Shown here piece after piece: positions 13,899 through 25,100 of a DNA stretch of 64,000 nt. The stretch is taken from positions 124,001 to 188,000 of the forward strand of contig JFHB01000028.1 of the NCBI GenBank assembly GCA_000729835.1. The letters run 5' to 3'. The position numbers and the translations under genes were made by a program. This DNA comes from Atkinsonella hypoxylon. Its lineage: Eukaryota; Ascomycota; Sordariomycetes; Hypocreales; Clavicipitaceae. The notes under the pieces are model-generated. The model did not search any database, had not been told where the DNA came from, and saw nothing but the letters and a program-made list of their open reading frames with translations. Position 1 is the first letter of the stretch, and the number at the start of each line of letters is the position of its first letter.

Positions 13899-13910
13899 GG
13901 TTATGAGCTC
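13899..13910 (+). promoter_or_regulatory. A1 primer-binding site, initiator-tRNA-Met half type
   Basis: Directly after the 5' LTR stands GGTTATGAGCTC. The other copies read GGTTATAAGCCC or GGTTATAAGCCT, giving an un-RIPed form GGTTATGAGCCC. This is complementary to the anticodon arm of eukaryotic initiator tRNA-Met (GGGCUCAUAACC), not to a tRNA 3' end. That is the half-tRNA priming mode established for Drosophila copia and yeast Ty5. Confidence 0.8.
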
Positions 13911-14841
13911 GGAAGACCTATCTGCAAGCTGTTAGCCCGCTGAAAATCTACTATTGTGTACTGTATTACCCACTAGAAGCTATATTGAGACCTGCGCTAG
14001 CAGCTATTGCTGCTAAAAAATTAGTAGCTTGCTGGAAGCTATTAATACCTGCTGCACACACATTGCTAGCCACTATACTGGTGTTTTCATTCTGCCCACC
14101 CTGTGCCTCCTGCACTAGTTCTATGCACCCTGTGTATATACACTTTTGAAGCTATTCTTAATAGCTAGGTTCTATTGTTGCGCAATATTAAAATATACAC
14201 ATCTGCACACATTACATTTGCACTGCGAATCGTTTTATTAGGCACTGCCTAATTAATTATTTCTATTAAGAAATAAGCTTAGCGCTGCACTGTATTGCTT
14301 ATTGTTGTGCTGTTATCTTGTATATTGTGCACCCTGTGCACCTCTGTTAGTAGCTATACTACAATTTATAGTGCACGCCTAACAGCTCTTGTTGCGGATA
14401 TTCCTGTGTTTTCGGTTGCAGAATTAATTTGTGTAGTAATCCCACTAGTTGGGATTTTGAAGTAGGAATTAGCTAGATATCCCTAAATTAGCTGTGCTTA
14501 GGTCTCCACTGATTTATTGGAACCTAATTGGAGAAGAATCTCCTGAATTTTTTAGCTAAAAATAGCTAGGACCTATGTTTTATGCCCCTCGCGACCGCTT
14601 GTTAATCTGGTCTGCCATACAAATTGTATGTGCATACAGATCGCGATACAATGCAGCCTTAGAGCCCGTTATACCTGTTACGAAAGAAATTGGAGAAAAA
14701 TCTCAGTATAATTTCTGAAGATATAGGGCACTTCTAGGCCTATAATAGAGCAATCTATTGATATCTAGTAGAGGTTATTACTGTTATTTTCTACTATTTC
14801 CACTGTAATTTGGTTATAATAAGCTATTAAAATCCCTTAAA
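13911..14841 (+). other. A1 untranslated leader
   Basis: About 930 bp between primer site and gag-pol. It is comparatively GC-rich and lightly mutated and lacks a long ORF. Leaders of similar length and sequence occur in A2 (29035-30007), A3 (41257-42199) and A4 (61583-62524). It presumably holds packaging and translation signals, which I cannot identify. Confidence 0.6.
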
Positions 14842-17800
14842 ATAGCACCAAAAGGAACAGGTAAGGGAAAGAGCACAAGCCCTGAACGGGGTAGTGGTTC
14901 TAGTACACCAGCTAATCTAGCTGCTGCTACTAGCTTTCCTGGTCCAGCAAGGTCCCCCCCTCAGCCAGTAGATTCCTCTTCTGATAAAGAAGATCATACA
15001 GCTGAGAAGGCTCTAAAAGAAGCTAGATTAGCTTCTAAAAGAGTAGTGCAAGTCTATAATGTACAAGCTGATCTAAAAGCTTAAATGGATAAGCAACAAG
15101 AGACCCTAAATAGATTCATTAGGCATAGTGAAGCAAAACAAAGCTAAAATGAAGGTAATATAGCTAATTTACTAAGTAAATTAGATACTATAATTATATC
15201 TATAGGTAAACTCTCTATAGGGTCTCCTAAAGCAGATCCTGTTACTTCTAAGACTTCTAAAGTCTCTTTTAAAGTCCCTAAACCTTCTAGTTCCTCTAAT
15301 AGTGCTACTTTTCTGCCTACTTTTAATAAAGGCACTATAAAAGAGTTAAATAAGAAGGTCCACTCTATTCTAGAGGCTGCTAAGCTAAAAGGCCCTAAAA
15401 ATTTTAAACAGTAGAAGCAAGCTTTAACTATTTAATTTAGGGCACTAGGATTCCCTTAATTTATTAATAATCCTAGTATAGCTAGTACATTAGTGGATTT
15501 AGAGCAAGCTATTATCCTTATAATTATAAGAGATAGTTGCCAATCTGGACCTTAAGCTGCTATAAGCTAGCATAAGTCCCTTGTAGATGCCTATAACGTT
15601 CTAGTTAGGCAGTATTCGCAGAGTGCTAAAATACAACGTAGTACGCTATATGCTAGTTATTACAACTTATCGTTTTCGAACTATAAGGGATCTTTAGAGG
15701 CCTTTAATGCTGAATTTAATAATTTACTAGCTAGATTACAGCTCTATAGTGTAGCTATTAATCCTATTAACTAGGTAAATTATTATATTAATGCTTTAAA
15801 GAAGACCTTCCCTAGCTGGGCTAAAAGGCAGCGATATTCTATTAGAGCTGCTAGAGCACAAGGTCTATCTGTAAAAATGCTGAATTTACAGTTCCTTATG
15901 GCTGATTTATTAGAAGAACAAAGAGATAAAAGCTCCTCTATATCTAAAGCTCTTAGTTATAAAGCTTCTAACTCTAATAGTTCTAATAATAATAATAAAG
16001 CTAACTAAGGAAAGAATCCTCCTAATTAGAAGAAGAATTCCGATTCTAATTCTAATGATTCTAATACCTCTAAAGATATAGATAAAGCCTCTAAGAATAA
16101 GAAGAAGTGGAAGGGCTAAAGAAGAAGTAACAAAAATTCTGGGAATAAGGATGGAGAAGCTGCTTTTGCTATAGGTTGTTATAACCTATCTACTAGCAAC
16201 CAGGATACTATAGATTCCGATAGTGAATCTAGCAGTTCTAGTAGTAATAATTCTTACGATTTAGATACGGAATCTACTACTAGTGATACTAGTACTACTA
16301 GTAATAATACCCCTTCTTTTAATTACTCTAACGGAATAATTAAAAACTCCTTACTATACGATATAGGTTCTACCTGTTATATAGTTAACAATAAGGCATT
16401 TTTTAGGACTTTTAAGCCTATAAAAAAGGGTAAAACTGCGCCTATTGCTACTAGAGGAGGTCCTATTTATCCTAAAGGACAGGGAACTGCTGTATTCCAG
16501 GTACTAGTTAGTATAAATCCAGCTAAATATAGGCCTTTAGCTCTAAAGGATGCTCTGTATTGCCTAGGTTTAGATACTAACCTAATTAGTGGTTTAAAGC
16601 ACTATTTAACAGGGGGCACTCTCCTTAGAAATCAGCTATTTCTAGCTGATAGAAGCTGCTGTAGGCTTCTAAATCCCAAAAAGCATGGTTTCTTCTTACA
16701 GCTTAAGGGGCAAGAGACCCCTAGAGTGTGTAAAAACCACGCAAATCTCTCTTATATAGGATTTAGTAGTTATAATGGCAATTATAATACTAGTTATCCT
16801 ATAGAGGTTCAAATCCCTCAACAGCCTAGTTTTAATCTAGAGGAATATAGCCGAATCGAGGAATTATCTAACTTTGAAGAAGAAGAAGCAGATAATACCA
16901 ATAACGATACTATAGAGCCATTAGCCCTAGTTCCTAAACGGGCTCCTAGTTAGATTCCTTCTAATAACAGGGATTTAGAAGGTCTAAATCCTAAGTTGCT
17001 GGATATTGGAGGAAATAGCCGTCTAGATCCCTTAAATGAGGCCTGTGGTTCTTAAGAGATCTAGTAAGATAGGGAGCAACAAGAAGCTAGCTCTAATGAT
17101 AATTCTAGTAGTAATCCTACTGCTTCTTCTTCCTATAAGAAGCTCCTAGAATTAGCTGCTACTTAGCATGTTAGATTAGGGCATATAGGACTCCCTTTAC
17201 TAAAGAAGACTGCTTCTATTACTAAAGGTATTCTTGATTTTACAAAAATTAAGGAAAAGGATTTTAACTGCCTAGCTTGCAATTAAGCTAAAGCTGTTAG
17301 AAGACCTAGTAAGCATACTATTCCTAACCCCCCTAGATGTTTAGATATTATAGAGGGAGATACCGTTAAAATAAAGCCTATACTGCACAATAAGAGGCCT
17401 CTAGTTCTTTTTCTAATTAATAGAAAATCACGGTATAAGTAGTCTTTTAATCTAGCTAATAAAGAGGGTTCTACTCTTTATAGCTGTATTAGAAGCTTCT
17501 TTAAGGAATTAAAAAACCAGTATAACTGCTACCCTAAACACCTTTACTTTAATAGTAGTATAGAAATCGATACTAGGTTGCAAGCTTAGCTATCTTCTAA
17601 GGGTATTTGCTTTAGCACCTCTTGCCCCTATATTTATAAATAGAATAGGCTAATAGAGAGAGCTATAAGGGTACTTCTAGACTGTTTGCGTGCTACCCTA
17701 CAGTGGTTATAATTACCTCTGTATCTATAGTCTTACATCCTTCCTGCTATAGTGGATTTAGTTAATACTACTACGAATAGTACTAAACCACTAAGTCCTA

Positions 17801-20061
17801 AACAGCTATATCTAGCTGATTTAGAGCCTTCTAAGACCTATAAGCCTAATTTTTCTAAAATTAGAGCTATAGGCTTCTATTGCGAAGTTCTAATCCTATT
17901 AGAACAGAGATCTAGGTTGCAAAAGCTAGCTAAAAGAACTATTCCTAGTAGACTTTTAGCTACGCTAGGTTCTAATGTATATCTAATATATATCCCCTCT
18001 AAACAAGCTGTTATAAAGACTAGCTTCATTAAAATTATAGAAGGAATAGGTCCTATTTTATAGGGCATCCCTAAGGTTCCTATTGGTTCTATAGTGAATA
18101 ATCCTTTAGAGGGAGAAATCAATGAATTAGTGGATAATTATACCCCTAAGTATCCTTATCCTAGTCATCTAGATGTGCCAAATTATCCACTAGAACCTGT
18201 AGATTAAGCTCTTCTACTAAGCAACCCTATAGAAGCTGTAGAGACCCCTAAAGCCCCTATATCTATAGAAGCCCCTTAGGCTAATATAGAACCTATAGAA
18301 GCTGAAGCTGATGCTAATGCTATAGATTTAGATAGAGATATATTTTCCTTAATTAAGGATCTATGCTTTAAGGTAAGGACTAAAGCAGCTATTACTTCTA
18401 ATAGTAATAAGGATGAACTTCCTAATATATAGAAGCAAGCCCTAAAAAGCTCTGCTAAGCAGCATTAGATAGAAGCTACCTATAGCGAATTTAAGCAGCT
18501 ATTAGCTGCTAGAACCTTTAAATTTATAGGGAAAGACTAAGTACCTAAGGGCTAAAGAGTTCTAAAGAATAGGCTTATTTACAGGCTAAAAAAGGATAAA
18601 GAAAATAATCCTATAAAATATAAGGCCTACCTTGTTACTAAGGGATTTATGTAAATAGAAGGTTAAGATTACCTAGAGACCTTTACTGCAACTAGTATTC
18701 CTCCTAGCTGGCGTATATTATTAGCTCTTGCAGCTTTTAATAACTAGGAAGTTAAGCAAATCGACTTTATAGGAGCGTTTTTAAATAGTAAGCTAAAAGA
18801 AGCTATTTATATAGAAATCCTAGATAGATTCGTTAAATTTACAGAACAAGCATTGCCATTAGTAGCTAAGCTACTAAAAAGCTGTAATTACAAGCCCTCT
18901 AAAGAGCAAGTAATTAAGCTAGAAAAATCCCTCTATAGTCTAAAGCAAAGTCCTAGAGAATAGCAGCAAATTCTAACAGAATTACTTTAAAAGCATAGAT
19001 TTAAACCTCTTATATCAGACCCAGCAGTCTTTTATAACCCAGCTACATCTACGTATATTGCTACTTACGTAGATAACTGTCTTCTAATTAGTCTAAATCT
19101 AAGCTATATTAATAAGCTAAAGAAGCTATTATATAAAGCTTATCCAATAGAAGATAGAGGACCAGCAGAATTCTTTCTAGGTGTACAAATCACCTATAAT
19201 AGGTCTAAAAGGTCTATTAAAATCCACTAATCTTAATACATCCTTAAAGCCCTAGAAAGATTCAAAATGCTAGATACTAAGCTAGCTTCTATCCCTATAC
19301 AGCTAGGAATTCTAAAGCAACTAGTTACAAAACTTCTCTCTAAATCCGACTATAAGCTTTATTAGAGCATAATAGGTACTATAATGTATCTAATGTTGCT
19401 AACTAGGGCTAATATTGCTTTTTCCGTTTAGTGGCTATCAACCTTTCTAGCTAAGCTCTATATAGAGCACCTAAACGCCTCTAAGCACCTCTTAAGGTAC
19501 TTAAGTGGTACTAGAAGCTTTGCTATTATTTATAAGCGTTCTATACTACTAGGGTCTTCTTCTAAAGCTTCTAGCTCTAAAGAAGTACTTAAGACCCTCC
19601 TTAGTTATTGCGATAGCGATTTTGCTGGTAATAAAGTCTCTTCTAAATCAACCTATGCTTATCTATATAAGCTAGCTAGTGGACCTATTAGCTAGAAATC
19701 GAAGAAAGCTAGTACTATTGCTCTTTCCACTTTAGAAGCAGAATCCAATGCATTATCTAAAGCTATTAGGGAATTAGAGTAGCTCTACAGCCTTTTTAAG
19801 GAGATAAAGCTGCCTTTAACCCCTTCTATTCCTATTAGGTGTAATAATTAAGGCGCTATAGTTACTGCTTACAACCTAACGTTGTATAGTAGGACTAAGC
19901 ATACCCTTTTGAAGTTTAACTACATTAGGGAAAAGATTCGTAAAGGTATAGCTAAGGTTAGTTATATTAATACAAATTAGATGCTAGCAGATAGCCTAAC
20001 TAAGCCTCTTGCTATTTAAAAGCATTAACAATTCATTAAGTTACTAGAGCTTTCTAGCTAG
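14842..20061 (+). pseudogene. Copia A1 gag-pol polyprotein (RIP-damaged)
   Basis: One uninterrupted frame of 1,740 codons apart from scattered TAA/TAG stops; no frameshift separates gag and pol. The likely start is ATA at 14842 (ATGGCACC changed to ATAGCACC). In order: Ser/Pro-rich N-terminus, helical gag (about codons 100-390), Lys-rich then Ser/Asn-rich stretch, protease box YDIGST at about codon 506 (Asp-Thr-Gly with Thr to Ile), integrase zinc finger HHCC at 17167-17283, integrase core to about 17700, post-integrase domain, reverse transcriptase with YVDNCLL at 19066-19086 (second catalytic Asp to Asn), and RNase H at about 19605-19990 (CDSDFAG box, LEAES box, DSLTKPL end). Domain order PR-IN-RT-RH is diagnostic of Ty1/copia. 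Fragments at 16726-16953 and 17752-18063 look like short ORFs but are pieces of this frame. Confidence 0.9.
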
Positions 20062-20312
20062 CTTATAAAAGCAACAAAAACACTCGAAAAATCGAAAAGC
20101 AACGAAAAACAGTTAAAAATCGAAAACAACAAAAACAATCAACAACAACTAGTTATATTCAACTATAACTACCCTGGAATTGCTGGAATTAGTTATATTA
20201 TTGATTATGTTATTTAGTCCTGTTATTAGTACTGTATTTCGTTAGTTAATTCTAACTTAGATATCCTTTAAAGGAGCTAAGTTGCTTATAGAACTAGTTA
20301 CTTCTCACATTT

Positions 20313-20322
20313 CTAGAGGGAG
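20313..20322 (+). other. A1 polypurine tract
   Basis: ctagagggag immediately upstream of the 3' LTR; the same tract precedes the A3 3' LTR at 47681-47687. Primes plus-strand DNA synthesis in LTR elements. Confidence 0.75.
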
Positions 20323-21027
20323 TGTTAAAAATAAGCTACCCTGTATAGCCTATTTTTATGCTTACTAGTTGCCTGTTAGTTGCTCTATTACGTGACCCTA
20401 ACTAGGTCTTGTTACGTTAATTTTTGGTAGAGATATCGCTGTTACTAGATGCAAAACATCTAGAATCGACTAAGGCAAAGTTGCCTAACCTATAGTTAAC
20501 TTTAACAGCGATTTTCTCCACAACTAGCAATAGTAGAAATTCAAGAAGTATACTATTCGAAAGCTAAGAATTAGGGCTATCTAATGGTATAATTGTTGGA
20601 TAGAGTTGCTTATAAGGGTTGCTTATTATTAGTGGAATTTGTTAAATTGTGCACGTAGGCGTCTCGTTTATATAGCTGTAAGTCGATTTTTTTATTTTTA
20701 TATAGTAAATCTTTTTGCGGAAATTATAAAGTGGCCTACGAGCCCCTTCTAGCGACTACAGCTCGCCAATATAGTCGGTAGGTCTATAAGGGACTAGAAA
20801 GATTCAAGATTCTACCCTTACTTATTTGTTACAGCGCTCTTAATATAAGATACCACTATTATTATAGTTATCTACTGCCTCTACGTAATCTATACTATAC
20901 ACTACAGCTTGATTTAGGCCGCTGCTGCTTCCACTACGTGATAATTGCTAGGAGCAATTACAGGTGCTAAATATAAGAGACCACTACCCTCTTCTATCTA
21001 GTTCTGTAATCCCTATTATTTTCAATA
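20323..21027 (+). repeat. A1 3' LTR
   Basis: 705 bp, followed by the second copy of the aatgt duplication (21028-21032). Confidence 0.95.
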
Positions 21028-21251
21028 AATGTCTCTTAAGCGTTAAGTGTTGTAAATTAAAGCAGGCCGAAAGATATTAATTAATTAAAAGAGCAAAAGC
21101 CCAAAAAGAATCAGCAGAAGCTGCTTGCGCGCTTACTTGCTTAAACTGTCTAGACGTCTAGGCGATGCGCACTCTTATAGAGAAAACCTGTATGTGGCAT
21201 CCCTTGCAAAGCTAATATAAGAGCGCAAGGGGGTAACCCCGCCGCGACACA
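21028..21251 (-). repeat. R1 5' LTR, right piece
   Basis: Remaining 219 bp of the R1 LTR plus the 5-bp duplicated A1 target. It is much less RIP-mutated than the equivalent 1944-2162 (note gccgcgacaca against actgcaatata). The R1 duplication ctagtt follows at 21252-21257. Confidence 0.9.
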
Positions 21252-21257
21252 CTAGTT

Positions 21258-21573
21258 AAACTGCAAAAAGGCAACTATAACCTATAGAATTACTTATACT
21301 TTCTAATTAACTCTCTTTATTCTACTGTTTATTTATAAGTAATAGCATATAAATAGCAATTATTTAATTCTAATAAGGTAATAAAGAGTAGTCTAAAAGG
21401 TACTTAACTAATTTAAACTACAGTTAGAGATAATTTATTTTAGGAACCTATAAAACTACTACTAATAATGCTTAAACTGCTAAGTGTATTCCTTTACCTC
21501 TATAGAGGTTATTACCTCTAACTATATATACTTTAAAAGTTAATTAGTAATAACTATTAAGTAAGAGAGTATA
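21258..21573. other. Pre-insertion flank between R1 and copia B
   Basis: RIP-degraded flank in which R1 and copia B inserted. It ends with the copia B target gtata (21569-21573). The minus strand is open to RIP-type stops and may continue the dead coding sequence seen left of R1. I recognise no gene. Confidence 0.4.
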
Positions 21574-22096
21574 TATTAAAAGGGAGATAGAAGAGATAAC
21601 AGAAGAGAGAGAAGATGAAGAAGCTTCTAGTGTGTAGAAGAGTGTGAATTACTTGCTTAATTCCTCTAACTTAGGAGGGAGGAAGCAGCCTATATATAGC
21701 TAATTCTAAGAGAGGAAGAAAGAGAAGAGAAGAAGGAAAAACAAGAAGGGAGATAGCTAAATACCTAAAAATCCTGCAGCTTGTAGAGCGAGAGAATTTT
21801 AAGAGATGCTAAGTGATCTATTGCACTGCCTCTATAAGAGGGGCTAATATTAGTGTGTGTAGAGCTCTATAACAAAGAAAAGATAACAGACTAGATAACC
21901 TCTGTTGTATCCTATTCTAGTCTACTACACCTACTTGTTTCTTACACTTAGTTATTGTAACTAAGTTCCTTTATACTACTGTTGGAGTAGTTGTGCTAGT
22001 AACAGCTGTTAGAGCTAATGTTGCGTAAAGCTAGCGATGTTAGTATCGCTAGTGTTATAGCCACTTATAGCACTAGTGTTAAAGCTACTTTTAATA
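21574..22096 (-). repeat. Copia B 3' LTR
   Basis: 523 bp, the same length as the 5' LTR and more heavily RIP-mutated. Preceded on the minus strand by the purine tract aggggggta (complement of 22097-22107). Confidence 0.95.
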
Positions 22097-22109
22097 TACC
22101 CCCCTAGAT

Positions 22110-25100
22110 AGGTTGTTAGTTAATAAGCTATCTATTCCTCTTTAGAGTCTTTAAGCTCTTTAAGCTTAATAAGACTTTCTATATCTATAAGACTAAGTTA
22201 ATTACAGAAGGTAATAAATTTCTAACTAATAAAAGCTTTAGTAAGTCTATTAGTAACTATATTTACTATTAGTGTGTAAGATAGTTAGAAGAGGCCTTCT
22301 TTATAGGCCTAATAAAGCTAACAGTTGTAAACATTAACGTATTTTAAAGCGGTCTTAATTTAAGGAATATTAAGAGTTATAAGATAAATTGTCTAAAGGT
22401 TATTACATTAGATAATAGGGGGTTAGTTGCTAATATCTAGCTTAAGACCTAATTAGTTAAGAAGCCTAAATATAGAGATTAAGTCTTTTGCTGTTGTAGA
22501 AAGAGCTAGAAGCTCTGCTTCTATAGAGGAAGTTGTAACTGTAAATTGCTTAGTTGCTTGCTAACTAATTGCTCTACTAAAGAGACTAAAGAAAGAGCCT
22601 TATAACAATTTACGGGTTTCTTTATTGTTAGCGTAAGCAGCATTAGAAGCTACTATAAGCTCTTGTTAGTTGCTATTAGAGAATTAAATAGCAAGAAATC
22701 GAGTAAGAAAGAGGTAAATAACTACTCCTACAGCTACTTTATAGTGATATTTAAAGGGATTCTAAAGGTGCTTAGAGAGTCTAGATACAGCAAGAGCTAT
22801 ATCTAGCCTTATTATTATAGAAGGGTAGTTAATAGAACTAACAAGCTTCTAATACTAGTATATCTATTAAGAAGAGGCTTATTGCTAGTTCCTTTTAAGT
22901 TGTTATTCTAGAATTAGGTAGGTTTTCTTAGGTATCTTTCTAGAGAGGAATTTGTTAGCAATTTTCTCTATATAAGAGTCTTATAAAAGCTAGGTCTTTT
23001 AAAGCTTTTAATTGCAGATAATTTAAATTCTAAGAAACTACTTTAAATTCCTTAAGATCTTTATCTTATAACTATTTTAAAGTTCTTGTGCAATTCCTTA
23101 TGCCTTATCCCTGTTTTTAGATTAGAAAATAAGTACAATATTATCTATAAAGTAGAAGATAACTACTATATCTAAAATTATAATGTAAAGGTCTTCTGTA
23201 ACTACCTATAGTTGTAGTCTTTAAAGAGTTAAAGAGAGATCTTTCTGCTAAAGATAGGGGGACCTCCTTAGGCTATATAGAGCCCTAAGAAGCAATAAAG
23301 CCTATCCTAGTTTTTTAAATCTATTAGGATAATTAATGTAAATAGTTTTATCTTAAAGACTATTAGTAAAGGCAGAAACAGCATCTATTTAGATAGAATT
23401 AAGGTTAAATTTAGTTAGAATTGCTATAAGGATTTAAAAGGATCTAGCTGTAAGGGTTGCTGTATAAGTCTCTTTTAAGCTTATAGGTTAAAGGTCTCCT
23501 CTTATATAGATTCTAGCTTTAAATTGAGTAAGGTATCTATATTTATTAAATTTATACTTAAAGACCTAGGTAAGAGAAATTAGCTTATATCTAGTAGGAA
23601 GGTCTATAACTAGTGTTAGTTAAAAGGTTCCCTTTTCCTAGTTATTGTTAAATTCCTTTATTGCTGCCTCTTTAAACTTATTAATAAATTAGTGCTGTTG
23701 TAGTTCTTTCTAGTTCCTAGGTTTAGGGGGAAGATTCTATCGATAAAGTCTTTCCTTTATACCTAGTAGGAAGTTACTAGTAAAGGTAAAGTTAGAAGAA
23801 TTATAAGTAGCTAGTCTTACTAACCTATAAGGGTTAGTTAGTTGTAGAAGCTGTTAAAGAGACTAAGGCTTTAGACTTAGTGTTAGTAACTAGGAAGGTT
23901 CCTATTGTTAAGGAGGTTCCTTATCTATAGAGAGTTCTATAGAGGAAGTAAAGTCTTAGTATTCTTCTAGGTTTAATATAGGTAGAAGCTGCACTTCTAT
24001 AAGTATAGTTAGTTAGAAGTCTTTAAATTTAAAGGTTAACTTAATATATACTAGAAGCTAGATTTAAACCTCTTATTCTTACTAAATAGGTTGCTTTTTA
24101 TGTAGGTTATAGAAGGAAGATTTATTAAACGTAACGTCTTTTACTCTTTTAATCTTGTTTTTCGTTAAAATCTAGATATAGAAGATATTTAAGGAATTAT
24201 AACTAACTAGGTAACTAATCTCTGTATAGAGTGAAGTCTTAAGTTCTTATTTAGCTGTATTCTTTAGAGCTTCTAGTGTAAAAGAATAAGCTTTATAACT
24301 AAAGGCTTTAAGGAAAGAGATATCTAGCTTAAGGAAGCTAAAATATTTAGTATCCTTATTGTTTTTAGAAAGCTAAGTGTAGAATACCTAAAAAGGGGTC
24401 TTTTAATCTATACCTTATTAAGGGGTTCTATTGTATAAGAACGTTACTGTTTTCTAGAGTTTAGGCTATAATTTAGAAGGTAAATTTAAGGAAAGCTGTA
24501 AGGTTCTAGCTTTAGTAGCTATTATACCCCCTAATCTTTTAGCTTAACTGTTTTAGGCTAAGGTATATAGTGCTGTTAGCTTGTCTTTAATTCCTTATTG
24601 CTAGATCTAGGTTGTATAGTCTTGTTAAAGACCTCTTTTGTTGTCTTAATAGATAATATAAATATCTAGTTGCTACTGTCTCTTTATATAGTTGTTAAAG
24701 ACTTTAAGCTTTAAGACTAACTCTTACTAAGTTAAAGAAAATAAAGGATAATACGTAATTATCTTTATAAAATTATCCTTTATTAGAAGAGCTAAATTAG
24801 AACTATTGTATCCTTATTCTAGCTTAAAGATATTAATAAAGACTTTCTAGAAGGGCCTAGAACTAAAGCCTAAAGGAGGTTCTCTGTTGATTTTCCTAGT
24901 TGCCTTTAAAAGAGAACAAGCTTTACATTTAATTTTCGTAAATCTAGTAATCTTAGCTCCTATAGTTGCTTCTACTAGGTGTTTAAGAGCTTCCTTGTTA
25001 GGATGCCCTAATCGTTAATGCTATAGGTCTGCTAAAGCTAAGGAAGTTAAAAAGGAACTATTAGGTTAATTATTAATTTCGTTAAATTTAATAGTTAGTT

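Larger units (their letters stand above)
13194..21027 (+). mobile_element. Ty1/copia element A1, complete
   Basis: Complete 7,834-bp element, plus strand. Two 705-bp LTRs (13194-13898, 20323-21027) begin TGTTAAAAATA and end TATTTTCAATA, the RIP-altered form of a TGTTGAAAATA/TATTTTCAACA inverted terminus. The TSD is aatgt (13189-13193 and 21028-21032), and the intact target is visible in the other R1 LTR at about 1942. Order: LTR, primer site, 0.9-kb leader, single gag-pol frame, purine tract, LTR. It is the least RIP-damaged family A copy here and so probably a late insertion. Confidence 0.95.
1679..21251 (-). mobile_element. Ty3/gypsy LTR retrotransposon R1 (with nested copia A1)
   Basis: Complete gypsy-class element on the minus strand. 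The two 484-bp LTRs align end to end (1679-2162, and 12929-13193 joined to 21033-21251 after removing A1). They start TGTCG and end CGACACA, and the element is flanked by ctagtt on both sides (1673-1678, 21252-21257). Without the 7839 bp of A1 plus one TSD copy it is 11,734 bp, which is long for a fungal gypsy element. Pol domains run right to left: gag near 12 kb, reverse transcriptase near 8.6 kb, RNase H near 8.1 kb, integrase near 7.4-6.7 kb. About 3.8 kb between integrase and the 3' LTR holds plus-strand coding remnants. Everything is RIP-mutated and no product can be made. Confidence 0.9.

Noticed and set aside
15144..15335. Antisense ORF of 63-65 codons present in copia A copies (15144-15335, 30304-30495, 42502-42699)
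   Set aside because: It mirrors the gag frame on the opposite strand. Its conservation follows from gag conservation, and RIP creates few stops in this frame.
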